This document shows positions 54,800-63,750 of a DNA stretch of 64,000 nucleotides, one piece after another. Below the pieces are notes generated by a model that ran no database searches, had not been told where the DNA came from, and saw only the letters and a list, made by a program, of their open reading frames with translations. Numbering within the stretch: the stretch's first letter is position 1; the number at the start of each line of letters is the position of its first letter. A program made the translations under genes and the position numbers. The DNA is from an uncultured Lentisphaerota bacterium (lineage in GTDB: Bacteria > Verrucomicrobiota > Lentisphaeria > Oligosphaerales > CAITYL01): NCBI GenBank assembly GCA_903921725.1, contig CAIXRA010000040.1, positions 62,001-126,000 of the forward strand, read 5' to 3'.

Positions 54800-57700
54800 A
54801 TGAACGCCCTGCCGCTTTTCGACATCCCATTTCTCACCGCCGCCTGGGATGCTGACTTCCAGCGGTACCTCGCTTCCGGAAACGATGCTGAAGTCCGCAC
54901 CAAGCTCACCCGTTGGGCCGACCGCCACCGGCTCAAGGAAACGGCCTCCGAAGCCGCCTTCATCAAGCACTTCTTCCATGACCTGTGGGGCTATTCCCTC
55001 CAGGGCAGTCATGCCGATGGTGCCTACCAGTGCCATCCCCAGTTTTCCGTCGCCCGCTCCGGGCAGACCGGTGGCAAAGGCGAAGCCGACCTCGCCCTCG
55101 GCAACTTCTCCCCCGCCGCCCCGGCCGTCCCCCAAGTCCTCTGCGAGTTCAAGGACATCAAGTCCGGACTCGATGCCCGGCAGAACCGCAAGCACAACGA
55201 CCGCTCCCCCGTCCAGCAATGTTTCGACTACCTCCGCGAAAGCCGCACCGACCTCACCGGCAGCGAGCTCGTCGAGCCCCAGTGGGCCATCGTCACCGAC
55301 ATGAACGAGTTCCGCCTCTACTACTGGAACACCGGCCACGCCCACTGTCAGCGTTTCATCCTCACCACCGCCGACAAGTCCGACCCCGCCGAACCACTTA
55401 CCGCCGACACCGAGTCCGCCCGCTTCCAGCGCTTCATCTTCCATAAACTGTTCCAGCCCGCCAACCTGCTTTCCGAGCGCGGCCCCTCGGCCCTGGCCAA
55501 ACTCCTCAAAAACCAGCTCACCCACGAAAAGGATGTCGAGGAAACCTTCTACCTCGAATACAAGGCCTACCGCGAGCACCTCTTCAAAACCATTGCCGCC
55601 GCCAACCCCGAGTTTTCCGGCAGCAAGGGCAAGCTCGTCCGCCTCACCCAGCGCTTCCTCGACCGCTGCATTTTCATCCTCTTCTGCGAGGACATGGGCA
55701 AGACGCTCGACTTCCCGCCCAACCTCTTCCGTGACGAACTCATCGCCTACAGCACCGGCAACCTCTACGGCACCGGCGACTCCTTCCCCTGGGACCGCAT
55801 CAAGTCCATCTTCCGCGCCATGGACAAGGGCGGCCCCGTCGGCAAACACACCATCAACCGCTTCAACGGCGGCCTCTTCGAACCGCTCCCGGACCTCGAA
55901 AGCCTCCACATCCCCGCCCACCTCTTCTGCGCCGAACGCCAGGGCGAGAACGCCGACACGCTCCTCCAGAACCCGCGCACCCTCCTGTACTTCTCCGCCA
56001 AGTACAACTTCGGCATCAAAACTGCCGACCGTAGCGCCCGCGTCATTGACCTCTACGCCCTCGGCCGCATCTTCGAGCAGTCCATCACCGAACTCGAAAT
56101 CATGGAAGCCGAAGCCGACGGCCGCGACTCCCTCAACCTCCTCACCAAGCGCAAGCGCGACGGCGTCTATTACACCCCCGAATGGGTCACCGCCTACATC
56201 GTCGAAGAAACCGTCGGCGCCCGCCTGCGCGACATCAAGCACCCCCTCGGCCTCACCCCCGAAAACCGCCCCGACGATGCCGACCTCCAACTCTACCAGG
56301 CCTTCCTCAAGGACAAACGCCGCGCCGCCCCCCGCGCCGGCGCCTGGCTCGACGCCCTCAAAAACTACCGCGTCAAACTCAACGACCTCCGCATCGTGGA
56401 CCCCGCCTGCGGTTCCGGCGCCTTCCTCATCCAGGCCCTCGAATTCCTCAAGCGCGAACACCGCTGGGTCAGCGACGAGGCCGAACGCATCACCCGCCAG
56501 CAGGAACTCTGGGACGCCGACGCCGTCATCAACTCCATCCTCACCCACAACCTCTACGGCGTGGACATCAACCCCGAGTCCGTCGAAATCGCCAAACTCG
56601 CCCTCTGGCTGCACACCGCCACCCCCGGCAAGCCGCTCTCCTCCCTCGACCACAACATCCGCTGCGGCAACTCCCTCGTCGCCCCCGACTTCTACACCCT
56701 CAACCCGCCCGGCCTCTTCTCCGAAGACGAAAAGGAGCGCGTCAACGCCTTCGACTGGCCCGCCGCCTTCCCCGAAGTGTTTGGCCACGGCGGCTTCGAC
56801 TGCGTCGTCGGCAACCCGCCCTACGTCAAGCTCCAGCACTTCCGCCACGTCCAGGACAAAGTCGCCGGCTACCTCACCGACGCCAAGCGCCCCGGCGGCC
56901 AGCCGCTCTACGCCTCCACCCAGACCGGCAACTTCGACCTCTACCTGCCCTTCATCGAAAAAGGCACCGCCACCCTCAGCCCCAACGGACGCATGGGCTT
57001 CATCGCCCCCAACGTCTGGATGATGAACGAATACGGCGAAGCCCTCCGCAACCAGCTCCTCGCCAATCGCCAGCTCGACCGCTGGGTGGACTTCAAAAGT
57101 TTTCAGGTCTTCGACGAAGCCATCACCTACACCGCCCTCCAATTCTTCACCGGCTCCCCCAATGATTCCATCAAGTGCGCCTTCACCCCCGACGGCGACA
57201 TCACCCGTATCAACTGGGACGCCCCGGACGCCGCCATCCCCTACACCGAGTTGCCGCAGAACGACGCCTGGAACCTCATGCCCGATGTAGAACGTTTATT
57301 AGTCAAGCATTTTTTGTCTGATTTCACAACACTTGAGGAGTGCGCGACGGACAAAGCTGTTGGATTTCGTGGTGTAGAATCTGGAGCCGATGAATTTTAC
57401 CACTTCGATAGAAAAACAGCCGATGTTTTTATCGGTGCGAAAAACGGAAACATCAAAGAGATGAAAGGGGTAGAGGTAAAATTGGACGAGGGAATGATTC
57501 GTAAAATTGTCTCCTCTGAAGATGCCCAAAGATACGAATTCCCAAATGTTAATCGATATGTGATATTTCCCTATGACGTGACGGAATCAAAAGTACAACT
57601 TATATCAGAAGTACAAATGGAAGGAAAGTATCCGAATACATGGAAATATTTTAAAGAATACGAGCCATTTTTGCGGAGTCGCGAAAACAGGAAGATGGAC

Positions 57701-58648
57701 AAAGACGGGAAGTGGTATGGTTATATTTATCCCAAAAATTTGGACAAGCAGCATCTTCCCAAAATCGGGATTCCGCAGACAGTTGAACGTCTGAAAGGTT
57801 TTTTTGACCATTCAGGCTCTTTCTGCTTTAATAATGTTAGAGTAGGCGGAATTTTGGTTGAGAATGAAGGGGCCGGGTGGTTCCTACTTGGTATATTAAA
57901 TAGCCCTGTCCCCGACTGGGTTTTTAGAAGGATATCTCGCCCCAAAGAAGGCGGTTATTTCGAAGCCAACAAGCAATTCATCGCGCCGCTGCCGATACCG
58001 GACGCGACGCCGGAGGAACGCCGGCAGGTCGCGGAGTCCGCAAAAAAGCTCCAGGAATTGCACACCGCCCGCCGCGACCAGATCGAAAAGTTCGACCGCC
58101 GCCTGAACAGCGCCCAGACCGTGGACGACACCAAAGCCGAAACTTGGCTTTGGGCCGACCTGCATTCCGTTGACCATTGGAAGAAAAACGCCCCCGCCAA
58201 CCTCACCGCCGCCCGCGAACGCACCGCCTGGGCCAAGGCCTGTTACCAACAACGGCTCACCGATCATCTGACCGAACTCGACGCCCGCCTAAAACCCGGC
58301 GCCACCCTCGTCGTCAGCAACACCGACGACGAAATCCGGCTCGCCATCAACGGCGCCACCGCCCTCGAACTCTTCGACAAACCCGACACCCCGCTGCTCG
58401 CCGCCCAGTGGTGCCACGCCCTCCGCGGAGTCCGCGTCACCGAAGCCTTCGACGGCAAACGCCTCGTCAAATTCCTCCTCACCCTCCGCGCCATCCCCGA
58501 CGCCAACCTCGCCGCCTCCCTCCTCACCATTGACCGCGACCTCGCCACCCTCGGCCAAACCATCGCCGCCGCCGAAACCGCCCTCAACACCCTCACCTAC
58601 CGCCTCTACCGCCTCACCCCCGCCGAAATCGCACTGGTGGCGGGATAA
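54800..58648 (+). CDS. type IIG (Eco57I-like) restriction-methylation enzyme
   Basis: 1282 residues, nuclease, methyltransferase and specificity in one chain. Residues about 90-120 hold a PD-(D/E)xK site (GEADLAL...VLCEFKDIKS, E116-x-K118). The N6-adenine methyltransferase core has motif I DPACGSGAF at residue 534 and motif IV NPPYVK at residue 672, with 'YYTPEWVTAYIV' ahead. Target recognition is in about 790-1060. Within it, bases about 57290-57955 drop to near 40% G+C while both flanks are around two thirds, so the recognition domain looks replaced. A helical tail follows. No separate S or R subunit is present; the ATP-binding gene downstream may cooperate. Start chosen at MNALPLFDIP. Confidence 0.88.
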   Translation: MNALPLFDIPFLTAAWDADFQRYLASGNDAEVRTKLTRWADRHRLKETASEAAFIKHFFHDLWGYSLQGSHADGAYQCHPQFSVARSGQTGGKGEADLALGNFSPAAPAVPQVLCEFKDIKSGLDARQNRKHNDRSPVQQCFDYLRESRTDLTGSELVEPQWAIVTDMNEFRLYYWNTGHAHCQRFILTTADKSDPAEPLTADTESARFQRFIFHKLFQPANLLSERGPSALAKLLKNQLTHEKDVEETFYLEYKAYREHLFKTIAAANPEFSGSKGKLVRLTQRFLDRCIFILFCEDMGKTLDFPPNLFRDELIAYSTGNLYGTGDSFPWDRIKSIFRAMDKGGPVGKHTINRFNGGLFEPLPDLESLHIPAHLFCAERQGENADTLLQNPRTLLYFSAKYNFGIKTADRSARVIDLYALGRIFEQSITELEIMEAEADGRDSLNLLTKRKRDGVYYTPEWVTAYIVEETVGARLRDIKHPLGLTPENRPDDADLQLYQAFLKDKRRAAPRAGAWLDALKNYRVKLNDLRIVDPACGSGAFLIQALEFLKREHRWVSDEAERITRQQELWDADAVINSILTHNLYGVDINPESVEIAKLALWLHTATPGKPLSSLDHNIRCGNSLVAPDFYTLNPPGLFSEDEKERVNAFDWPAAFPEVFGHGGFDCVVGNPPYVKLQHFRHVQDKVAGYLTDAKRPGGQPLYASTQTGNFDLYLPFIEKGTATLSPNGRMGFIAPNVWMMNEYGEALRNQLLANRQLDRWVDFKSFQVFDEAITYTALQFFTGSPNDSIKCAFTPDGDITRINWDAPDAAIPYTELPQNDAWNLMPDVERLLVKHFLSDFTTLEECATDKAVGFRGVESGADEFYHFDRKTADVFIGAKNGNIKEMKGVEVKLDEGMIRKIVSSEDAQRYEFPNVNRYVIFPYDVTESKVQLISEVQMEGKYPNTWKYFKEYEPFLRSRENRKMDKDGKWYGYIYPKNLDKQHLPKIGIPQTVERLKGFFDHSGSFCFNNVRVGGILVENEGAGWFLLGILNSPVPDWVFRRISRPKEGGYFEANKQFIAPLPIPDATPEERRQVAESAKKLQELHTARRDQIEKFDRRLNSAQTVDDTKAETWLWADLHSVDHWKKNAPANLTAARERTAWAKACYQQRLTDHLTELDARLKPGATLVVSNTDDEIRLAINGATALELFDKPDTPLLAAQWCHALRGVRVTEAFDGKRLVKFLLTLRAIPDANLAASLLTIDRDLATLGQTIAAAETALNTLTYRLYRLTPAEIALVAG

Positions 58649-58709
58649 CGCAACCAGAGGTTATGTTACCGATCATCTGTTTGGGAGTTTGTTTGTCTGG
58701 GAGTCGTGG

Positions 58710-60581
58710 ATGAAGAAAATTGATCTGCTATTGCTCAAACTGGCCGAGCTGATCGCCAACTCGCGCTACGACGGCGTGGAGACGGAAGGCATCGAGCTCA
58801 AGCCTGTCCCTGCTACCGGCGGCGAGTGGCGGGAAATCCACAAGAGCGCCAATGCGTTCCTGAACACCCGCGGCGGCATCCTGATCCTGGGCATCAAAGA
58901 AACCGGCGACGGAACGGAAAAACGCTATGCATTCACCGGATACCGGGAGGACGCCGAGCCACAGCTGAAAGAGCTGCGGCACCAGTTCACCGACCGAAAA
59001 GGGGGGCGGCTGGATTTGGTCGGGTGTTTTTCCGGCATGGAAATCAAGGAATTCATGAACGGCCGGGTTGCAGTGGTCTATGTGGATGAACTCCCCGCGG
59101 ACCAAAAGTACTGTTTCTACAAGGGCGAGGCCTACCGTCGGATCTTGACCGGTGACCACAAGCTGACGGAAAGTGAAATCACGCAGCAGGAAGAATACAA
59201 AGAGGAAACTTGGCATGCGCGGGAATTGCAGCCGGTGGCCGACATGCAGCCGGAAGACCTCGACATTGACAAGCTGAACGAATATATCAACCAGCTCAAC
59301 CGTCCCATCAAGACCGAGACCATCAAAGCCGATCTTGCCGCCGCCATGCCGTTCCTGCAACGGAAGGTTTTTGTCCGCAATAGCGAAGTGACGACGCTGG
59401 GCGCACTGGTCTGCGGGCGCCATCCGGCCGACCATCTCGGCTTCCGTTGCCAAGTTCATGGTTATGTGGACATGCCCGGAACTGTGGCGCTCGACAAGCA
59501 GGATCTGATGGACAACATCCTGCCGCTGATGGAGGCAAGTTTTTCCTACATGATGCGCAACATCCAGGTGGGGGTAAGCGTCGCGGCCGGCGGCAGCAGC
59601 CGTCCGCAATACCCGGAAAATCTATTGCGCGAGACCGTGAACAACGCGCTGGCGCACCGAGATTATTCCGTGAACAAACAGGTGATCCTGGCCATCAAGC
59701 CCGGCACCCATATCTCCATCCGCAATCCCGGGCGGTTCCGGCCGTCACTGGTGCTGGAAGACGCGGATCACGCCATTCCGCTCCACCGGATCATTCCCGA
59801 GGCCAAGCCGCGCAATCCCAAACTCGCGGATGTCCTGCGCGTGTACCGCAAATGGGAAGGCCGCGGCATCGGCATGTCAACCCTGGTCAACCTCTGCCTG
59901 CAAAACGAAATAGACCTGCCTTATTACCGGTTTTACACGGAAGAGGTTTGCCTCTTCCTGTGCTGCGGCCAACTGCTTGATGAACGGATGGAGCGACTGT
60001 TCCAGTCGTTTGACGGTTACCTTGATGAAAAACTCCAGACCGCCCTGACCGAAAACCAGAAACTGGTCCTGGCCTACCTGATCAAATCCGAGTGGGCCAA
60101 CGAACAGAACCGTTACACCATTCTGTTGACGCCGGACAACAACCACTCCACTGAATTGCATGCACTGGCACAGGCCGGCTTGGTCCACAAACATCCTACG
60201 AGCACGCCGATCTATCCAGTTTATGTCGTTGACCGGGTATTGACGACAAAATCCTACACCCGCGAACTGCGGACGATGTTCGGGGTGGCGTTCGATACGC
60301 TGAATGAGCAGAGCCGCCAAGTCCTATGCGTGATTTACCGCTTCAACAACTATTCCAAACAGCGGCGGGTAAGCGCGCGCCATGCCGCGCTTCTACTTTG
60401 GTACGAACAAGGCGGCAAAGACGGCGACATCATTGGCTTTGACGCCTTCAATCGAAAAATCCGCAAGGTGTTTGAAACCCTGAAGAAAACCGGCCTGATC
60501 CAGTGCGAGGAAAAAAAGCGTAATTACGCATTGGTCCCCGACTTCCTGGCACGGCAGCAACCGCAATTGCCCTTGCAATGA
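58710..60581 (+). CDS. Schlafen AlbA-type ATP-binding protein (AlbA_2 plus HATPase_c_4)
   Basis: 623 residues from the ATG seven bases after GGGAG. N-terminal AlbA_2/Schlafen core ('ETEGIELKPVPATGGEWREIHKSANAFLNTRGGILILGIKETGDG'), a linker with 'YCFYKGEAYRRILTGDHKLTESEI', then an ATPase-like domain 'YPENLLRETVNNALAHRDYSVNKQV' with 'ISIRNPGRFRPSL', and C-terminal winged-helix regions. These proteins are frequent neighbours of restriction systems and are taken to be nucleic-acid sensors or regulators. The start is 61 bases after the type IIG gene and its stop overlaps the next gene. Confidence 0.82.
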   Translation: MKKIDLLLLKLAELIANSRYDGVETEGIELKPVPATGGEWREIHKSANAFLNTRGGILILGIKETGDGTEKRYAFTGYREDAEPQLKELRHQFTDRKGGRLDLVGCFSGMEIKEFMNGRVAVVYVDELPADQKYCFYKGEAYRRILTGDHKLTESEITQQEEYKEETWHARELQPVADMQPEDLDIDKLNEYINQLNRPIKTETIKADLAAAMPFLQRKVFVRNSEVTTLGALVCGRHPADHLGFRCQVHGYVDMPGTVALDKQDLMDNILPLMEASFSYMMRNIQVGVSVAAGGSSRPQYPENLLRETVNNALAHRDYSVNKQVILAIKPGTHISIRNPGRFRPSLVLEDADHAIPLHRIIPEAKPRNPKLADVLRVYRKWEGRGIGMSTLVNLCLQNEIDLPYYRFYTEEVCLFLCCGQLLDERMERLFQSFDGYLDEKLQTALTENQKLVLAYLIKSEWANEQNRYTILLTPDNNHSTELHALAQAGLVHKHPTSTPIYPVYVVDRVLTTKSYTRELRTMFGVAFDTLNEQSRQVLCVIYRFNNYSKQRRVSARHAALLLWYEQGGKDGDIIGFDAFNRKIRKVFETLKKTGLIQCEEKKRNYALVPDFLARQQPQLPLQ

Positions 60582-60859
60582 ACATCGGCGTGCTCACCTT
60601 GGAGCTGGAGATTCCCTGGGCGAACTCGCTCAAGGACAAGCGGATGATTGTCAACCGCGTCCGGGACACCGTGCGGAAGAAGTTCAACGTCGCGGTGGCG
60701 GAAGTGGACGAAAATGACGTCTGGAACCGCGCGGTCATCGCGGTCGTCACCGTCTCCAACGAGCAGGCCTACTGCAATCAGGTGCTCGACAAGGTCGTGG
60801 ACCACATCGAGGCGATCCGCGACTGCAACCTGGCGGACTACTCGCTGGAATTCCTGTAG
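60578..60859 (+). CDS. DUF503 (YlxP-like) protein
   Basis: 93 residues, normal for the family. 'VLTLELEIPWANSLKDKRMIVNRVRDTVRKKFNVAVAEVDENDVWNRAVIAVVTVSNEQAYCNQVLDKVVDHIEA' is the DUF503 pattern (ferredoxin-like fold). In many bacteria it sits beside rbfA or other ribosome genes; here the start overlaps the AlbA-type gene (ATGA). It is typical housekeeping, so the overlap probably reflects insertion of the defence genes upstream of it. Confidence 0.9.
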   Translation: MNIGVLTLELEIPWANSLKDKRMIVNRVRDTVRKKFNVAVAEVDENDVWNRAVIAVVTVSNEQAYCNQVLDKVVDHIEAIRDCNLADYSLEFL

Positions 60860-60873
60860 GCGGTTCCCATCGG

Positions 60874-61743
60874 TCACCACATGCGGCGCACGTCGTCCGG
60901 GGTGAGGCCGGCGTTGCGGAGTTCGCGCAGGGAGACGGCGTCGGTGCGCTTGGCCAGACGGCGCCCTTCGGCATCGCGTACCAGCGGGCAGTGGTAGAAC
61001 GCGGGCGGCGTCCAGCCGAGGGCGCGGTAGAGCAGGATCTGGCGCGCGGTGGAGGCCAGCAGGTCCTCGCCGCGCACGACCTCGGTGATGGCCATGGCGT
61101 GGTCGTCGGCCACCACGGCCAGTTCGTAGGACGGCAGGCCGTCCCGGCGCCAGACCAGGAAGTCGCCGAAATCGCGCCCCGCGACAAAGCACTGCGGCCC
61201 GCAGGCGCCGTCCGTGAAGCGGATCGCCTCACCGTCCGGCACACGGAAACGCCAGTTTTCCTGCGGGGCTCCGGCGGCGGCGGGGTTTTCCCAGCTTCCC
61301 GGCGGCGGGCGCAGTTCCGGGGGGAAGATCGGCTCGCGCTCCTCCTCCTCATGAGGCGCCCGCACGGCGCGCTCCACGTCCTTGCGCGAATGCGGCGACG
61401 GATAGACGGCCCCGGCGGCGGCCAGCCGGCGCCAGACCTCGGCGTACCAGTCCAGGCGTTCGCGCTGGCAGTACGGCCCGTGCCCGCCGCCCCGCTCCGG
61501 CCCCTCGTGCCAGTCAACCCCCAGCCAGCGCAGATCCTCCAGCACCGCCTGCGCGTACTCCGCCCGGCAGCGCGGGGCGTCCAGATCCTCCATGCGCATG
61601 ACGAGCGTGCCGTGGCGCGCCCGTTCGAACGCGGTCCAGAAGGTGCGGGCGTGGCCGATGTGGAGATGGCCGGAGGGAGTCGGCGCCAGCCGGCCGCGGT
61701 AGCCGGAGGAGGCGGCGGGCGGGTTGTGCGGGGGCTGGCTCAT
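60874..61743 (-). CDS. gluQ: tRNA glutamyl-Q(34) synthetase
   Basis: 289 residues, the truncated GluRS paralogue lacking the anticodon domain. Class I signature 'LAPTPSGHLHIGHARTFW', 'MRMEDLDAPRC', and RLAKR in place of KMSKS. The zinc-binding site of E. coli GluQRS (Cys-x-Cys near residue 100) is absent: the equivalent reads VYPSPHSRKDV. The enzyme glutamylates queuosine 34 of tRNA-Asp, so the organism should have or scavenge queuosine. Tail-to-tail with DUF503, 14 bases apart. Confidence 0.92.
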   Translation of the reverse strand: MSQPPHNPPAASSGYRGRLAPTPSGHLHIGHARTFWTAFERARHGTLVMRMEDLDAPRCRAEYAQAVLEDLRWLGVDWHEGPERGGGHGPYCQRERLDWYAEVWRRLAAAGAVYPSPHSRKDVERAVRAPHEEEEREPIFPPELRPPPGSWENPAAAGAPQENWRFRVPDGEAIRFTDGACGPQCFVAGRDFGDFLVWRRDGLPSYELAVVADDHAMAITEVVRGEDLLASTARQILLYRALGWTPPAFYHCPLVRDAEGRRLAKRTDAVSLRELRNAGLTPDDVRRMW

Positions 61744-61786
61744 CGTGCTTGCGCTCCCCCACGGCGGGCCGGCGGCGGGCTTGGCG

Positions 61787-63460
61787 TCATTCCCCGTCGG
61801 ACGGCGTGCTGCTTGCGGGCCCCGCGAACTCCGGCAGTTTCTGCAGTTTTTTCAGGAGCTCCAGCCGCTCCTTGACGAACGGCTGGGAGGCCGAACGGCG
61901 CACGTTGCCCGAGTCTTTCCAGAACGCGATGAAATCCTTCTCCAGCTGCGCGACCTCGACCCCGTCCATGGCCGCCGTCATCGCCGCCCGTGCGTTGTGC
62001 GTCCGCTGCAGGGTCAGGTAATAGCGCAGCGGGATCTCGGTGTAGCGCTCGGTCTTCTTCGAGCACAGCGCGCCCTTGTTCATGTAGTACACGATCCCCC
62101 AGGCCAGCGAGTAATGCTCCGATCGTTCCTTGTCCGACCCTTTCGCTGCGTAGAAATCCTGGTGGCTCATGGTGAACATCTTCTGGAGGCCGGCCCTGCC
62201 CGACGAGACCATCTGCATGACCAGGGCCGCATCGCTTTGCTGGCAGTTCACCCGGAACGTGGAGCCGGTGAACTCCAGCCCCTCGAAAAACCGCGCGTGC
62301 CCTTCGTTGAACCAGACGTCGGCCTCGCCGTCGGCGGCATAGGAAAGGTACTGGTGGAACCCTTCATGGAAGAGCACCTCCCGGATCTGCCCGGCCTTGG
62401 AACGGTTGTCGCCCCAGTCGGAATCCGAAATGACCAGCTCGTTCTTGGACGGCATCCAGATGCCGCCGCTCCACTTGTATTCCGGGCCGATGTACGCCAG
62501 GTACTCCGCCCGTGTGGCCGGCACCCGGATCACGCTCACCGCCTTGATCTCGCCGATGACCGGATAGACCGCCTCGAACGCCGTCCGCGCCTTCTCCATG
62601 TCCTTCTTGATCGTGTCCATGGCCTGCCGGTTTTTCTGGTTGGAGACAAGCAGGTAGTTCTCGGTCTCCAGGAACCACCAGCCCTTCAGGTTCTTGATCC
62701 CGTCAATCACCTTCTGCTTGCTCGCCAGGAATTCCGCCGAATAGGTCCGCTTGCCGTTGACCGCCGAGTTGGGCTGCTGCTTGACCACGACGGCCTTCGG
62801 GGCGAAAAATCCAATCGCCTGCACGCTCGACTTGACCACGCTTTTGCTCCGCTCCACGTCCACCTTCCCGCGCTCAAGCTCATAGACGCACAGAAGGGTG
62901 CGCCCGGCCTTGGCGGAGCGTACAAGGTAGCATTCCATGTGGTTTGCCCCGCCCGTGCAGTCGTAGGGCGTGATGGCCGCGTCCCCCTCGCCCTTGAGCT
63001 TGGTGCCGGCCGGCGTGGCATCGAGGCCGGAAACGGCCTTGATCCACGTGGAAATGTCCGGCTCCGCGGGAAGCTTGTTCTCCTCCGCCCATTTCGCAAA
63101 GGCCTCGCGGGAAACGATGCGGGGAATCTTATCCGCCGGATATTTCATTTCATACACGGTAATCCCCGCGCCGGCGCCGCTCCATTCGCCGACAATCTGT
63201 TCCTTCCGCCAGTACTCCGGCCCCGGATAAACCTCAACGGCCTGCCCGGTCTTCGGGTCGGTCCCCGTCCGGCAGTCCAACGGCTGCCCAGGAATCGCCT
63301 TGCAGTCCTTGAACGTCTTGATCCGCAGGCCGCAGCCCTCCAGCGTCTCCGTGGTTCCCGGACGGACGGCCTGCGCCCGCGCGGGTTGCTGCGCTGACGC
63401 CGGTACGGACGCCAGCGGCGAAATCAGAACGGCAAAGGCAAGAATCTTCGCAGCTTTCAT
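61787..63460 (-). CDS. secreted zinc metallopeptidase-like protein (DUF1570/MA clan)
   Basis: 557 residues from MKAAKILAFAVLISPLASVPASAQ (signal peptide), with GGGAGAA upstream; the 105-residue upstream extension is rejected. The gluzincin motif H365-E366-x-x-H369 (FHEGFHQYLSY) is followed by FNEGHARFFEG with the third ligand at E386, the DUF1570 pattern. The first 220 residues are a separate, Cys-containing domain I cannot assign. Probably cell-surface or periplasmic. Confidence 0.8.
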   Translation of the reverse strand: MKAAKILAFAVLISPLASVPASAQQPARAQAVRPGTTETLEGCGLRIKTFKDCKAIPGQPLDCRTGTDPKTGQAVEVYPGPEYWRKEQIVGEWSGAGAGITVYEMKYPADKIPRIVSREAFAKWAEENKLPAEPDISTWIKAVSGLDATPAGTKLKGEGDAAITPYDCTGGANHMECYLVRSAKAGRTLLCVYELERGKVDVERSKSVVKSSVQAIGFFAPKAVVVKQQPNSAVNGKRTYSAEFLASKQKVIDGIKNLKGWWFLETENYLLVSNQKNRQAMDTIKKDMEKARTAFEAVYPVIGEIKAVSVIRVPATRAEYLAYIGPEYKWSGGIWMPSKNELVISDSDWGDNRSKAGQIREVLFHEGFHQYLSYAADGEADVWFNEGHARFFEGLEFTGSTFRVNCQQSDAALVMQMVSSGRAGLQKMFTMSHQDFYAAKGSDKERSEHYSLAWGIVYYMNKGALCSKKTERYTEIPLRYYLTLQRTHNARAAMTAAMDGVEVAQLEKDFIAFWKDSGNVRRSASQPFVKERLELLKKLQKLPEFAGPASSTPSDGE

Positions 63461-63750
63461 GAAATTCTCCCACCCCGGATCAACTCGTCCGTGACAGCGA
63501 CTGCAGGTACAGGCGGAAAGCCCGGACTGGCGCGTAAAACGGCCGCACCCATTGCATCCCCCGTACGTCACGGCATGGTGCTTTTCTTTCAGGCGACAAA
63601 TGGCAAAAACTATAGACACCATTCCCCATATTTCAATCATGCCCCCGCCCCCCGTCGCGCCGGCGCTTTTTGAAATCCGCCGATGCCGCGGTATCTTTGC
63701 GTTCCCTTCAAGACAAGTGCCGGAACCCCGACCACGGAAGCCTCCCCCGC

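Noticed and set aside
54737..57142. 801-residue minus-strand open frame
   Set aside because: Antisense to the type IIG gene; it ends exactly where composition drops, as a shadow would.
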